Assembly: GCF_002218045.2 (NCBI RefSeq)
Contig: NZ_AP018685.1
Coordinates: 1,612,001-1,676,000, forward strand
Reading direction: 5' to 3'
Source of the DNA: Vibrio rumoiensis
Lineage (GTDB): Bacteria > Pseudomonadota > Gammaproteobacteria > Enterobacterales > Vibrionaceae
Length of the DNA: 64,000 nt
Shown here: positions 34,128 through 43,704 of the stretch, one piece after another
How the letters are laid out: each line of letters opens with the position of its first letter
Numbering within the stretch: the first letter of the stretch is position 1
Notes under the pieces: generated by a model
Seen by the model: only the letters and a program-made list of their open reading frames with translations
What the model was told of the DNA's origin: nothing
The model's database searches: none
Made by a program: the position numbers and the translations under genes

Positions 34128-35480
34128 TTATAAAAATGGTGACCAAGCTGGAGCTTTCACTCGTCCATTGGTTGCCGGTAGTCTAGCTTTAAAACGGCCA
34201 TCAAGAGAAACCATTGATAGAACATTTTGCCTATTATACATAGAGCTATATATCACCATACTACCATTTGGTGCAATACTTGGAGACTCATCCAGTTGTG
34301 TTTTTGTTAACACCTGAACGGCCCCTGTTTCCAAATCTTGTTTTGCAATATTAAATCCACCTTGGCCACGATTCACCATAATTAAGAATCGGCCATCAGG
34401 AGTCACTTGCCCACCAAGATTTTGACTGCCTTGCCATGTCAATCGAGTCGTCGATTTGTTTGACAAGTCCACCTTATAGATTTGTGGCAAGCCACCTCTA
34501 TCCGATGTGAAGATTAATGATTTACCATCTGGCATCCAGAATGGTTCAGTATTGTTTGCACGATCGTTCGTCACTTGAGTTAACTTACGCGTTTCTAAAT
34601 CTAAGATATACACCTGTAGTGTACCTGTCTTAGAAAGCACCAGAGCTAACTTCTTACCATCTGGCGAGAACTCTGGTGCACCATTGTGACGAGGAAACGC
34701 CGTCAAGACTTCGGTTTTACCCGTATAAATATCCATCATGTAAAGCTGAGCACGACCCGTTTGGAAACTCACATAAGCTAATTTACGAGCATCTGGTGAC
34801 CAAGCTGGAGACATTAATGGCTGTTTAGAACGAAGCACTAGGCGTTCGTTATAACCATCATAGTCCGCAATTCTCAATTCGTATGGGTAGTTGCTGCTAT
34901 TATTCACCACAACATAAGCGATACGTGTTAAAAATGCACCTTTTTCACCGGTCAATTGTTCATAAACCAAATCAGAAATACGGTGTGCATATTCACGTAA
35001 ACGCTTGGCTGGAACGACGGCACGTTTACTAAATAATAAGTAGTCTTTCGATAATACCAGTTGGCCTTTATCATTTAACGATTTGTTTTGCCCGCTCGTC
35101 AATTGACCACGAACGATGTCAGATAATTGGTATTCAATTACATACTGGCCATTTTCCGCCGGAGTAATAGTACCGGTTACTAGCGCATCTACCCCTAATT
35201 TATTCCAAGCAGAAAAATTGATGTCAGCATCATTATAAGGGGTTTGTGGCATTTTTGATGTCGCCACCGGATTGAACTTACCACTGCGTTGTAAGTCAGA
35301 GGCAATTACAGCTGAAACATCTTGTGGTAACTGGCCTGAACCACCCCACTTAAACGGAACCACACCAATAGGACGTGCAGAGTTAGTCCCTTCGGTAATG
35401 ACAAGCTCCAATGCCGCATTCGCCGTTTGGCTTACCGCCATGGTGATACAAAATAATCCTAATAAAAAACGTTTAATCAC
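34128..35480 (-). CDS. tolB: Tol-Pal translocation protein TolB
   Basis: TolB is a periplasmic protein that moves between Pal and TolA. The 450-residue precursor has a signal peptide (about 1-22, ending ANA), an N-terminal mixed domain (about 25-160), and a C-terminal six-bladed beta-propeller. The blades show repeated SPAWSPDARKLAYVS, PEFSPDGKKLALV and EPFWMPDGKSLIFTS pieces. Length is normal. It lies between tolA and pal. Confidence 0.97.
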   Translation of the reverse strand: MIKRFLLGLFCITMAVSQTANAALELVITEGTNSARPIGVVPFKWGGSGQLPQDVSAVIASDLQRSGKFNPVATSKMPQTPYNDADINFSAWNKLGVDALVTGTITPAENGQYVIEYQLSDIVRGQLTSGQNKSLNDKGQLVLSKDYLLFSKRAVVPAKRLREYAHRISDLVYEQLTGEKGAFLTRIAYVVVNNSSNYPYELRIADYDGYNERLVLRSKQPLMSPAWSPDARKLAYVSFQTGRAQLYMMDIYTGKTEVLTAFPRHNGAPEFSPDGKKLALVLSKTGTLQVYILDLETRKLTQVTNDRANNTEPFWMPDGKSLIFTSDRGGLPQIYKVDLSNKSTTRLTWQGSQNLGGQVTPDGRFLIMVNRGQGGFNIAKQDLETGAVQVLTKTQLDESPSIAPNGSMVIYSSMYNRQNVLSMVSLDGRFKARLPATNGRVKAPAWSPFL

Positions 35481-35501
35481 TGAATATTCCTTATTGGTGC
35501 A

Positions 35502-36512
35502 TTACAGATCAACAACTAAGTTGATATTCTTTAATTGGTCTGCGACGTCTTGTTCTTTTGGCATAGGGAAGTTACCTACTTGTGCTATCGCGCGTTTTGC
35601 CGCGGAACATACTGCGGACTCGCCATCAATCGCCGTCACTTTACTGACAATAGCATCACTGCCCGTTTGTACTAAACGTATGTTAATTTTACATGACTTG
35701 CCTCTAAATGAGTCTTCCGTCAGTAATTTCTCTTGAATCATTTGTTTATAAATAGCGCCATAACGATCCAATTCAGATGCAATGTACTTTTGTCGAGCCG
35801 AAGATATCTGCACACTTTCCGCTTCTAAGCCAGAGAAAATATCATTCAACGCTGCTTCTTGGGCTTCTTTTTCACGGGCTAATCGTGCTTTTTCAGCCGC
35901 TTGTTGTTGAGCTTTTTCTTTCGCGCGTTTTTCAGCTTCCGCTTTCGCTTTTGCATCGGCTTTTGCCTTAGCTTCTGCTGCGGCTTTCGCTTCAGCTGCC
36001 GCCTTAGCTTGTTCAGCAGCTTTTTTCTCTGCAGCCGCTTTAGCTTCCGCAGCTTGTTTTGCTTTGCGCTCTGCTTCGGCTTTCGCAGCACGTTCTTTTT
36101 CTATGCGAGCCTTTTCTTGTGCTTCTCTTTGTTTCTTCTCTGCAAGTTGCTTTTGTTTTTCAGCTTCTCTTGCTTGCTTCTCTTGCAAAACTTTTTGCTC
36201 TTGAAGCTTACGCTGTTTCTCTTCTTCTTTTTTACGATTCTTTTCTTGTCGCTCAGCCTGTTCACGAAGTTTTTCAACTCGTTGTTGTTCTGCTTTTTTG
36301 GCAGCATCACGCTGATCACGAATCGTTTTTGCTTGCTTCTCTATCGCTTTAGGATCAATCACAACCGCCTCAACCATTTGATGTTTCGGCTTTTTGTCAT
36401 TATCAGAAAACCATGATCCGCCTAAAAGTAGTACAAACAAAATAATATGCAGTACAACCGAGATCAATATAGCTGATTTGTATTCTTTATTAAGCATTAA
36501 CAAATTAGCCAT
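35502..36512 (-). CDS. tolA: Tol-Pal envelope protein TolA
   Basis: TolA spans the periplasm and carries proton-motive energy from TolQR to TolB and Pal. The 336-residue protein has one N-terminal membrane helix (about 14-33), a long Ala/Lys/Glu helical domain II (about 55-225; many AEAKAAAEKKA repeats) and a globular C-terminal domain III (about 235-336) with RGKSCKINIRLVQTG. Its start overlaps the tolR stop by eight bases. The low-complexity middle is normal for TolA. Confidence 0.96.
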   Translation of the reverse strand: MANLLMLNKEYKSAILISVVLHIILFVLLLGGSWFSDNDKKPKHQMVEAVVIDPKAIEKQAKTIRDQRDAAKKAEQQRVEKLREQAERQEKNRKKEEEKQRKLQEQKVLQEKQAREAEKQKQLAEKKQREAQEKARIEKERAAKAEAERKAKQAAEAKAAAEKKAAEQAKAAAEAKAAAEAKAKADAKAKAEAEKRAKEKAQQQAAEKARLAREKEAQEAALNDIFSGLEAESVQISSARQKYIASELDRYGAIYKQMIQEKLLTEDSFRGKSCKINIRLVQTGSDAIVSKVTAIDGESAVCSAAKRAIAQVGNFPMPKEQDVADQLKNINLVVDL

Positions 36513-36954
36513 TCTCTTTAATATCGGTGAGTAAACCTACTTTTTCGATACCCGCTTTATTTAACTGATCCAATACTAATACCACATCAGAATAAGGCGT
36601 TTGCTGATCTCCCCCAACCGCAACAGGAGATTTAGGCGAAAGTGAACGTTCCGCTTTCACTCGAGTAATCACTTCATCCATCGATAAACCACGTTCCATA
36701 TCTTCATCATTAACACTAATGCCCAAGTTTCCTTGCTTATCAATCTCAACAATAATGAAACTTGCATCGGAATCCCCGGCAATTTCAGAGGCTGGTTGCG
36801 CTGTTTCTGTCTTAGGTAATTCCACTTCTACCCCTTGGGTAACAAAAGGAGAAGTCACCATGAAGATGATCAGCAAAACCAACATCACATCGATATAAGG
36901 AACAACGTTGATTTCAGCTTTCAGTTGGCGTTTTTTACGAACATAACCCGCCAT
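36505..36954 (-). CDS. tolR: Tol-Pal protein TolR
   Basis: TolR is the ExbD-like part of the proton-driven TolQR motor. The 149-residue protein has one membrane helix (about 17-40) beginning NVVPYIDVMLVLLIIFMVT, with the conserved proton-carrying Asp at residue 22 or 23 of this segment. The periplasmic domain follows. It begins three bases after tolQ ends. Confidence 0.97.
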   Translation of the reverse strand: MAGYVRKKRQLKAEINVVPYIDVMLVLLIIFMVTSPFVTQGVEVELPKTETAQPASEIAGDSDASFIIVEIDKQGNLGISVNDEDMERGLSMDEVITRVKAERSLSPKSPVAVGGDQQTPYSDVVLVLDQLNKAGIEKVGLLTDIKENG

Positions 36955-36957
36955 AAC

Positions 36958-37644
36958 TTAATCCTTATGCTCTGCCATCACTTGGCGATGCAAAATGCTG
37001 TGAAATTCTTCGGCAAACGTTGCATAGTTGTGTTCTAACTTAGACACCTGATTACTCAGACGGTTATAAGCCATAACTGCTGGAATCGCAGCAAATAGAC
37101 CCATCGCAGTCGCAACAAGCGCTTCGGCAATACCTGGCGCAACCATCGCTAATGTTGCTTGCTTCACTTCACCAAGCGCGATGAATGCCGTCATAATGCC
37201 CCATACGGTACCGAATAAACCAATGTATGGACTAATAGAACCTACCGTCGCTAAAAATGGTAATTGGTTTTCAAGCTCATCCATTTCTTTAGAAAGTGTG
37301 ACACGCATTGAACGACCCGCCCCTTCCATAATGTAGTCGGCAGACGCGCCATGAGTACGACGTAAGCGGGCAAACTCAGTAAAACCAGCATAAAAAATTT
37401 GCTCGGAACCTAATAAGCTATTTTTGCGAGCTTTTACTTCATGGTATAGCTGCGATAAATCCACACCTGACCAAAACTTTTCTTCAAACGACGCTGCATT
37501 TTTAGCGGCTTTGTTGAGAATTTTACTTCTTTTTAGAATGACAGCCCAAGAAAGCACAGACATGCCAAGTAGAATTAACATGACAGCCTTAACGAGAAGA
37601 CTGGCTTGTAAAAAAAGGTCAAAAATTGAAATTTCAGCTGACAC
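36958..37644 (-). CDS. tolQ: Tol-Pal protein TolQ
   Basis: TolQ is the ExbB-like stator subunit of the TolQR motor in the inner membrane. The 228-residue protein has three membrane helices (about 15-35, 135-155 and 170-195). The second and third carry the conserved GLFGTVWGIMTAF and ATAMGLFAAIPAVMAYN segments that line the ion path. It overlaps ybgC by 11 bases. Confidence 0.97.
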   Translation of the reverse strand: MSAEISIFDLFLQASLLVKAVMLILLGMSVLSWAVILKRSKILNKAAKNAASFEEKFWSGVDLSQLYHEVKARKNSLLGSEQIFYAGFTEFARLRRTHGASADYIMEGAGRSMRVTLSKEMDELENQLPFLATVGSISPYIGLFGTVWGIMTAFIALGEVKQATLAMVAPGIAEALVATAMGLFAAIPAVMAYNRLSNQVSKLEHNYATFAEEFHSILHRQVMAEHKD

Positions 37645-38053
37645 TGGCGAACTCCGACATAATAGTGCTTGGGATGGCTTGAGGTTTCATCTGTTTAATG
37701 TTGACACAGGCTACCTTAACCGTTGCTTTACACAAGATTCTGCCTTCAAGATTGACTAACTCCTGACAGAATGAGATGGAAGCTTTTTTTAAATTGACAA
37801 TGGATGTTAACACTTCGAGATGCTCGTCAAGCTTTGCACCTTGGATGTAATCAATGTCCATATGGCGCACAACAAACCCTATTTCTTGTTCAAGGAGCGT
37901 ATGTTGTGAGATGCCTTGAGCACGTAGCAATTCAGTACGAGCACGTTCGAAAAATTTCAAATAATTAGAGTGGTATACCACACCACCCGCATCGGTATCT
38001 TCATAGTAAATGGTGATAGGCCATTTGAATGTCATTTTTGTTTGCTCTGTCAC
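37634..38053 (-). CDS. ybgC: acyl-CoA thioesterase YbgC
   Basis: YbgC is a hot-dog-fold thioesterase linked with the Tol-Pal cluster and phospholipid metabolism. The 139-residue protein has the 4-hydroxybenzoyl-CoA-thioesterase-type active-site motif YEDTDAGGVVYHSNYLKF near the N-terminus, with the catalytic Asp in DTDAGG. It is the first gene of the ybgC-tolQRAB-pal-cpoB operon, so the promoter should lie in the 259 bases to its right. Confidence 0.95.
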   Translation of the reverse strand: MTEQTKMTFKWPITIYYEDTDAGGVVYHSNYLKFFERARTELLRAQGISQHTLLEQEIGFVVRHMDIDYIQGAKLDEHLEVLTSIVNLKKASISFCQELVNLEGRILCKATVKVACVNIKQMKPQAIPSTIMSEFASVS

Positions 38054-38222
38054 GTTAGCTACCTATCGCTTGTTTTAATCAAGTCAGTTGTTTACTTACT
38101 AAATCACTATACAGCAACTTACTGCGCTGAATAATATCATAAGCCATTTTTTTATTTAAATATCTATAAATTATTTACTTAACCATTCTTGGTTATTTTT
38201 TATATGGCGGCTTTTTTGCTCA

Positions 38223-38262
38223 TAAAAAAGCCACCATGGTCGGCAAGACGCATGATGGCTTT
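38223..38262 (-). terminator. terminator of the cydABX-ybgE operon
   Basis: On the minus strand AAAGCCATCATG pairs with CATGGTGGCTTT (one bulge) across a 12-base loop and ends in TTTTTT. It lies about 50 bases after the ybgE stop and before the ybgC promoter region. Confidence 0.85.
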
Positions 38263-38312
38263 AAATAAACAATAAGGTCTTTCGTTATTTAAGACATTAT
38301 TTTTTACAAAGT

Positions 38313-38630
38313 TTAATTATGTAAAAAATAAAGTGCTGTGAAGTAACCTAAAATCGGCCCTGAAAAATAAGGACTAAATAATAATTGCCACACCCACAGG
38401 ATAGGTTTGAAACCCACACTATAAATAAGCGAACTACATAAAGACCAAATAAACAGCACCGTTAACACTAAGTGAAAACCGCCGACCTGGTCGGCATAAG
38501 ATCTCGGTTCCCACATAAACATACTGATATGAAACACGGTCACGATAAAAAACAGGGCTCTTAAAAGAGCCCTATCCATTGGTGAGTGTATATCAGTCAT
38601 TTTTTGACTAATATTATTCACGATCCTCAT
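38313..38630 (-). CDS. ybgE: cyd operon protein YbgE
   Basis: A 105-residue inner-membrane protein of unknown function that usually follows cydX. It has about three membrane helices. The N-terminal DRALLRALFFIV and the central WSLCSSLIYSVGFKP match the family pattern. The first Met at 38630 overlaps cydX by 17 bases; Met at 38600 (MTDIHSPM) is an alternative start, and neither has a strong ribosome-binding site. Confidence 0.85.
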   Translation of the reverse strand: MRIVNNISQKMTDIHSPMDRALLRALFFIVTVFHISMFMWEPRSYADQVGGFHLVLTVLFIWSLCSSLIYSVGFKPILWVWQLLFSPYFSGPILGYFTALYFLHN

Positions 38631-38721
38631 CCATCATTTCTGAATGCTCTAACCAAAGAGCATTGATAATACCGAATGCACAGGCAAGTAATACGCCTAG
38701 AATCCAAGCAAAATACCACAT
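38614..38721 (-). CDS. cydX: cytochrome bd oxidase small subunit CydX
   Basis: A 35-residue single-helix subunit needed for stability and activity of cytochrome bd. The peptide begins MWYFAWILGVLLAC and continues FGIINALWLEHSE, the typical CydX pattern, with an acidic C-terminus. It starts 12 bases after the cydB stop and overlaps ybgE at its 3' end. It is short enough to be missed by length-filtered gene calling. Confidence 0.95.
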   Translation of the reverse strand: MWYFAWILGVLLACAFGIINALWLEHSEMMDEDRE

Positions 38722-38733
38722 AATGATTGCTCC

Positions 38734-39870
38734 TTAGTAAAGTGAGTTTTTGTTATCTTCGATGTACTTGTCATCAAGACGACCGAACATCTTGTAGTAA
38801 GTCCATGCTGTGTAACCAAGAATCACAGGAACCATAACAAAAGCAACGCCTGTCATGATTTCTAGAGTCAACAAGCTCGATGTTGAATCCCATAATGTGA
38901 AACTTACGTTTGGATCTAAGCTAGATGGCATAACGAATGGGAACATTGCAAAACCCGAAGTTAAGATCACACCTGCACAAGTCAAACTTGAAGCAAGGAA
39001 AGCTAACGCGCCCTTCTGTGCTTTGGTTGCCACGACAGCAAGCAATGCCATTACAACACCTAGCGCTGGAGCAATCCATAGTAATGGATATGTCGCGAAG
39101 TTATTCATCCAAGCACCTGGTTCACGCGCGACTTCTTTCAGTAACGGGTTTGAAGGACCATTGGTATCAATAACGCTTTTCACTACGTAACCATCGATAT
39201 TTTGAACCCAGAAGCCAGCCGCAACAAATAGTACTGCCACTAACAGACCTGTAATGGTTGAAACTGTGCGTGCACGGTTATACACATCACCAGTGGTTTT
39301 CATTTGTAACCATGTTGAACCTTGCAGAACGAACATAGATACGCTCACTAGACCACATAAAAGCGCAAATGGGTTGAGTAGGCCGAAGAAGTTACCGTGG
39401 TATTGAGACATCATGAACTCATTCAGTTCAAATGGCACACCTTGCAGTAAGTTACCAAATGCCACACCAAAGATAAGCGGTGGTACGAAACCACTGATTG
39501 AGATACAGATATCCCAGTTATTACGCCACTTTGTTGTTTCAATTTTTGAACGGTAATCAAGTGCAACTGGACGCAACCAAAGTGCCGCTAGCGTCACGAT
39601 CATTGCCAAGTAAAAACCTGAGAATGATGTCGCGTAAACCATTGGCCATGCAGCGAATAACGCGCCGCCAGCAGTAATTAACCAAACTTGGTTACCATCC
39701 CAGTGAGGTGCGATTGAGTTAATCATCACACGACGCTGAGTGTCAGTTTTGCCGATGATAGGCACTAATGCGCCTACACCCATATCAAAACCATCGGCGA
39801 TAGCGAAACCGACGAATAATACGCCGATCAGTACCCACCAAATAAATCGTAATGCTTCGTAATCAAACAT
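38734..39870 (-). CDS. cydB: cytochrome bd ubiquinol oxidase subunit II
   Basis: CydB is the structural second subunit of the bd-type quinol oxidase that reduces oxygen at low tension. The 378-residue protein has about eight to nine membrane helices. It begins MFDYEALRFIWWVLIG and has the conserved DGFDMGVGAL segment, where acidic residues line the proton path, and the SIAPHWDGNQVWLI motif. It lies 14 bases after cydA. Confidence 0.97.
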   Translation of the reverse strand: MFDYEALRFIWWVLIGVLFVGFAIADGFDMGVGALVPIIGKTDTQRRVMINSIAPHWDGNQVWLITAGGALFAAWPMVYATSFSGFYLAMIVTLAALWLRPVALDYRSKIETTKWRNNWDICISISGFVPPLIFGVAFGNLLQGVPFELNEFMMSQYHGNFFGLLNPFALLCGLVSVSMFVLQGSTWLQMKTTGDVYNRARTVSTITGLLVAVLFVAAGFWVQNIDGYVVKSVIDTNGPSNPLLKEVAREPGAWMNNFATYPLLWIAPALGVVMALLAVVATKAQKGALAFLASSLTCAGVILTSGFAMFPFVMPSSLDPNVSFTLWDSTSSLLTLEIMTGVAFVMVPVILGYTAWTYYKMFGRLDDKYIEDNKNSLY

Positions 39871-39884
39871 GAATTATCCCCTGC

Positions 39885-41471
39885 TTATGCTTCAACTTCA
39901 CGAGAAACTTTACCTTCTAAAGAGGTATCGTTTTGCTCGAAGTGATAACGTCCAGTTTTTAAGCTACTAGGACCTTTACGTGCAAATTTAACCATCAAGT
40001 ATACTTCTGCGATTAACAGACAAGTATAGAATGCAACAATTGCAAAAATTGAGGTTAAGATTTCGCCGCGCGATAATGCAGATGCTGCCACGTTAGTTGG
40101 AAGAATCTCACCAACCGCCCATGGCTGACGACCATATTCTGCGACAAACCAACCTGCTTCAATCGCAATCCAAGGTAGTGGAATACTAAATAGCGCAGCT
40201 TTTAATAGTAGTGGGTGCTTTTCAATACGTTGACGACACGTTTGAATAAAGGCAAATGCAAAGACGGCTAGCATAATCACGCCAGCGGCAACCATGATAC
40301 GGAATGACCAGAACAACGGCCAAACTTGAGGGATCGAGTCTTTCACTGCTTTTTGAATTTGCTCTTCTGATGCTTGAGCAATATCATCCGTATAACGTTT
40401 AAGCAATAGACCGTAACCTAAGTCTTTTTTCACATCATCAAAAGCGGCAACGTTCGCATCGGTTCTTTCACCAGAGCGCAGTTTTTCAAGCAAACCATAA
40501 GCAATCATACCGTTACGGATACGCACTTCGTGTTCGATTTCTAGATCAGAAATACCTTTCACTTGCTTATCTAAAGAGCGAGTAGCAATGATGCCTAGCG
40601 CATAAGGAATTTGAATCGAGTAATTATTCTTCATTTCCTCTTGGCTTGGGAAAGCAAAAGCGGTAAATGCAGCTGGTGCTGGCTCAGTGTGCCATTCAGC
40701 TTCAATTGCTGCGAGTTTTGCTTGTTGTACGTCACCAAGCTCATAACCTGAGTCATCACCTAGTACTAGCGTTGATAGAATCGCGGCCATACCGAAAGAC
40801 GCTGCAATAGCAAATGAACGACGTGCAAAAGGAATATCACGGCCTTTAAGCAAGTAGTAAGAACTAATACCTAAAATGAACATTGCGCCACAAGTGTAGC
40901 CAGATGAAACCGTGTGAACGAATTTAACTTGAGCGACTGGGTTAAAGAGAACTTCAGAGAAGCTCACCATTTCCATACGCATCGTTTCGTAGTTAAATTC
41001 CGCCCCTACTGGGTTTTGCATCCAACCGTTGGCAATCAAAATCCAAAGCGCAGAGAAGTTCGAACCAATAGCCACTAGCCAAGTTACCGCTAAGTGCTGG
41101 CGTTTTGACAAACGATCCCAACCAAAGAAGAACAAGCCAACCATCGTTGATTCTAAGAAGAATGCGATCAGTGCCTCAATAGCTAAAGGCGCACCAAAAA
41201 TATCACCTACATAATGTGAATAGTATGACCAGTTGGTACCAAACTGAAACTCCATGGTTAAGCCTGTCGCAACACCTAGAGCAAAGTTAATACCGAAAAG
41301 CTTACCCCAGAACTTCGTCATGTCCTTGTAGATTTGCTTTCCTGTCATTACATAAACTGATTCCATGATGGCAAGTAAAAATGCCATACCAAGAGTCAAA
41401 GGAACAAATAGGAAGTGATACATCGCAGTCATTGCAAATTGCAGCCGCGATAGATCAACAACATCAATCAT
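39885..41471 (-). CDS. cydA: cytochrome bd ubiquinol oxidase subunit I
   Basis: CydA binds hemes b558, b595 and d and the quinol. The 528-residue protein begins with the helix that carries heme ligand His19 (SRLQFAMTAMYHF). The segment KFVHTVSSGYTCG contains the second heme histidine, and RIMVAAGVIML near residue 393 the methionine ligand. The Q-loop between these is of the long type, as in Proteobacteria. It is first in cydABX-ybgE. Confidence 0.97.
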   Translation of the reverse strand: MIDVVDLSRLQFAMTAMYHFLFVPLTLGMAFLLAIMESVYVMTGKQIYKDMTKFWGKLFGINFALGVATGLTMEFQFGTNWSYYSHYVGDIFGAPLAIEALIAFFLESTMVGLFFFGWDRLSKRQHLAVTWLVAIGSNFSALWILIANGWMQNPVGAEFNYETMRMEMVSFSEVLFNPVAQVKFVHTVSSGYTCGAMFILGISSYYLLKGRDIPFARRSFAIAASFGMAAILSTLVLGDDSGYELGDVQQAKLAAIEAEWHTEPAPAAFTAFAFPSQEEMKNNYSIQIPYALGIIATRSLDKQVKGISDLEIEHEVRIRNGMIAYGLLEKLRSGERTDANVAAFDDVKKDLGYGLLLKRYTDDIAQASEEQIQKAVKDSIPQVWPLFWSFRIMVAAGVIMLAVFAFAFIQTCRQRIEKHPLLLKAALFSIPLPWIAIEAGWFVAEYGRQPWAVGEILPTNVAASALSRGEILTSIFAIVAFYTCLLIAEVYLMVKFARKGPSSLKTGRYHFEQNDTSLEGKVSREVEA

Positions 41472-41607
41472 GGTAACTCCTTTTTATGTCGCTATCCGAG
41501 TCTGAAAACAGACGTCATACAACGATTAGGATGGTTAAAGTAAACACACTCAACAAAACAACGCTGATTTGTTACAAAAATGTGCCTAAATGGTTATTAT
41601 TTTGTTA

Positions 41608-41632
41608 AGCACTATCTAATATAGTTAGTGCT
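41608..41632. promoter_or_regulatory. 25-bp palindrome upstream of cydA
   Basis: AGCACTATCTAA and its near-mirror TATAGTTAGTGCT form a 25-bp palindrome with one central T-T mismatch pair, 137 bases upstream of the cydA start. Its length and symmetry suit a dimeric regulator, but no family is assigned. Confidence 0.4.
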
Positions 41633-41860
41633 AATATTACGCATTAAGCTCTGATGTGTCAAAAGTTTTCTAAACTATTTTTGAATGAAGCAACAAATCT
41701 GACAAACCAACCTAAACAGTTTAGTCTGCCTTCCTATATATGTGAGTGAAATCAAAAAATTTTAAGCCTTGCTATTAGTCTTATAACTTTTTATGTAGGC
41801 AATCTTGTGACACGTTATTAACGTGGATTCTAGAGTAGTAAGGTTGGCATGCAAGCATTA

Positions 41861-41893
41861 AAAAAGGGTAACAAACACCTCGTTACCCTTTTG
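41861..41893. terminator. terminator after ruvB/upstream of cydA
   Basis: A perfect 11-bp stem, AAAAGGGTAAC with GTTACCCTTTT, has a 9-base loop and A/T runs on both sides. It lies 25 bases after the ruvB stop and separates ruvB from cydA. Confidence 0.9.
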
Positions 41894-41917
41894 TATTTAA
41901 TTTAACCAGAATTGACG

Positions 41918-42931
41918 TTATCTATCTGGTTTGTCTAGGCCAAAATGTAAGTATGCTCTATCACTAGCAATTCGCCCTCTTGGGGTTCTTTGCAAATAAC
42001 CTTGTTGAATAAGATAAGGCTCAATCACATCTTCAATGGTATCTTTCTCTTCGCCAATTGCAGCCGCTAAGTTATCAAGCCCAACAGGTCCACCAGAGAA
42101 TTTTTCCATGATCGCCAGTAATAGCTTTCTATCCATATAGTCAAAGCCTTGGCTGTCTACATCAAGCATATTCAGCGCTTTATCTGCTGTATCTGGACAA
42201 ATATGGCCATTACCTTTTACTTCGGCATAATCACGCACTCGACGAAGCAATCGGTTGGCGATACGAGGCGTACCGCGTGAACGTCGAGCCACTTCTAGTG
42301 CACCCTCTTCTTCCATCGATAAACCCAAGCAATCTGCACTGCGTTTTACGATGTGTTGAAGGTCTTTCACTTTGTAATATTCTAAACGCTGCACAATACC
42401 AAAACGGTCACGCAGTGGTGATGTCAAAGAACCGGCACGCGTTGTGGCACCAATTAAAGTAAAAGGCGGGAGATCGATTTTGATTGAGCGAGCCGCTGGA
42501 CCTTCACCAATCATAATGTCCAGCTGATAATCTTCCATCGCAGGGTATAAGATTTCTTCAACTACTGGGCTTAAACGGTGGATTTCATCAATAAATAAAA
42601 TGTCATTTTCTTCTAAGTTAGTCAGCAGTGCTGCGAGATCGCCGGCTTTTTCGAGTACCGGCCCAGAAGTCGTACGAATGTTCACTTCCATTTCATTGGC
42701 GACAATATTGGCTAACGTCGTTTTACCTAAACCTGGAGGACCAAAAACCAGCAAATGGTCAAGGGGCTCATGGCGTAACTGAGCCGCTTTGATAAAAATT
42801 TCCATTTGATTGCGGACATGATCTTGCCCTTGATAATCTTCTAAGCGCTTTGGTCTAATCGCTCGGTCGATAATATCTTCATCTTTAAACACCGGGCTAT
42901 CGGCAGCAATTAAGCGATCCGCTTCTATCAT
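41918..42931 (-). CDS. ruvB: Holliday junction branch migration helicase RuvB
   Basis: RuvB is the hexameric AAA+ motor that drives Holliday-junction branch migration with RuvA. The 337-residue protein has Walker A GPPGLGKT (64-71), Walker B with IDEIHRL (about 113-119), sensor 1 in LIGATTRAG, and a C-terminal winged helix (YLQRTPRGR). Length is normal. It follows ruvA by 21 bases. Confidence 0.98.
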   Translation of the reverse strand: MIEADRLIAADSPVFKDEDIIDRAIRPKRLEDYQGQDHVRNQMEIFIKAAQLRHEPLDHLLVFGPPGLGKTTLANIVANEMEVNIRTTSGPVLEKAGDLAALLTNLEENDILFIDEIHRLSPVVEEILYPAMEDYQLDIMIGEGPAARSIKIDLPPFTLIGATTRAGSLTSPLRDRFGIVQRLEYYKVKDLQHIVKRSADCLGLSMEEEGALEVARRSRGTPRIANRLLRRVRDYAEVKGNGHICPDTADKALNMLDVDSQGFDYMDRKLLLAIMEKFSGGPVGLDNLAAAIGEEKDTIEDVIEPYLIQQGYLQRTPRGRIASDRAYLHFGLDKPDR

Positions 42932-42952
42932 TAAATTAACCTCAAGCTAGAG

Positions 42953-43573
42953 CTATACCATGGATTTTAGCGCTTCACGAATGATCATTTCGCTTGTCAT
43001 ATCCGCACCCGCTACTTGAGAAACCACTTTTGAAGCCATTGGTGGTTTATAGCCAAGTGAAATCAATGCGCTAACAGCTTCATCTTGTGCATTGTGAGTG
43101 GTGCGAGAATCTGAGATTACATCCACAGGAGCCGCATCGGTGGCTGGAGTAAATAGATCGTGCGTCACCCACCCTTTCAAGCGGTCTTTCATTTCGACCA
43201 CTAAACGTTCAGCGGTTTTTTTACCCACACCTGGTAACTTCACCAAAGTGCTCACATCTTCATGTTCAACACAAGTGACGAACTGTGAAGCCGTCATACC
43301 AGATAAAATAGCCAAACCCAATTTAGGCCCAACACCATTGGCTTTGATCACTTCCCGGAATAACGCACGTTCTTTTACTGTATTAAATCCATAGAGCAGT
43401 TGCGCATCTTCTCGAACGACAAAATGAGTATAGATAATCGCTTCTTCGTTTACATTCGGCAATTCATAAAAACAACTCATTGGCATTTGTACTTCATAGC
43501 CGACCCCAGAGACTTCAATTAAAACTTCTGGTGGTTGTTTTTCAATTAGTATTCCACGTAAGCGACCTATCAC
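42953..43573 (-). CDS. ruvA: Holliday junction branch migration protein RuvA
   Basis: RuvA binds Holliday junctions as a tetramer and recruits RuvB. The 206-residue protein begins MIGRLRGILIEKQP, has the acidic-pin region with helix-hairpin-helix motifs (LAILSGMTASQF and LVKLPGVGKKTAERL), and a C-terminal domain that contacts RuvB (EAVSALISLGY). It lies between ruvC and ruvB. Confidence 0.98.
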   Translation of the reverse strand: MIGRLRGILIEKQPPEVLIEVSGVGYEVQMPMSCFYELPNVNEEAIIYTHFVVREDAQLLYGFNTVKERALFREVIKANGVGPKLGLAILSGMTASQFVTCVEHEDVSTLVKLPGVGKKTAERLVVEMKDRLKGWVTHDLFTPATDAAPVDVISDSRTTHNAQDEAVSALISLGYKPPMASKVVSQVAGADMTSEMIIREALKSMV

Positions 43574-43704
43574 TCTATGTTCCTCGTCTTCAATATGGCT
43601 CAGCTAAAATAAAGCAAAGCTTAGTATTCATTTTATCTTGTGCCGATATAATAATGATTAACTGGATAAACATCCAGTACATTATACAGTTAAAAAGTTC
43701 GACT

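Larger units (their letters stand above)
41472..41917. promoter_or_regulatory. cydA upstream region
   Basis: This 446-base, AT-rich region holds the cydA promoter(s), expected to respond to oxygen through ArcA or FNR (known for cyd in relatives). I cannot place a convincing ArcA or FNR box by eye. An imperfect palindrome at 41608-41632 and a terminator at 41861-41893 are listed separately. Confidence 0.55.

Noticed and set aside
35901..36416. Long plus-strand frames opposite tolA
   Set aside because: They are antisense shadows of the Ala/Lys/Glu-rich tolA domain II and give hydrophobic low-complexity peptides.
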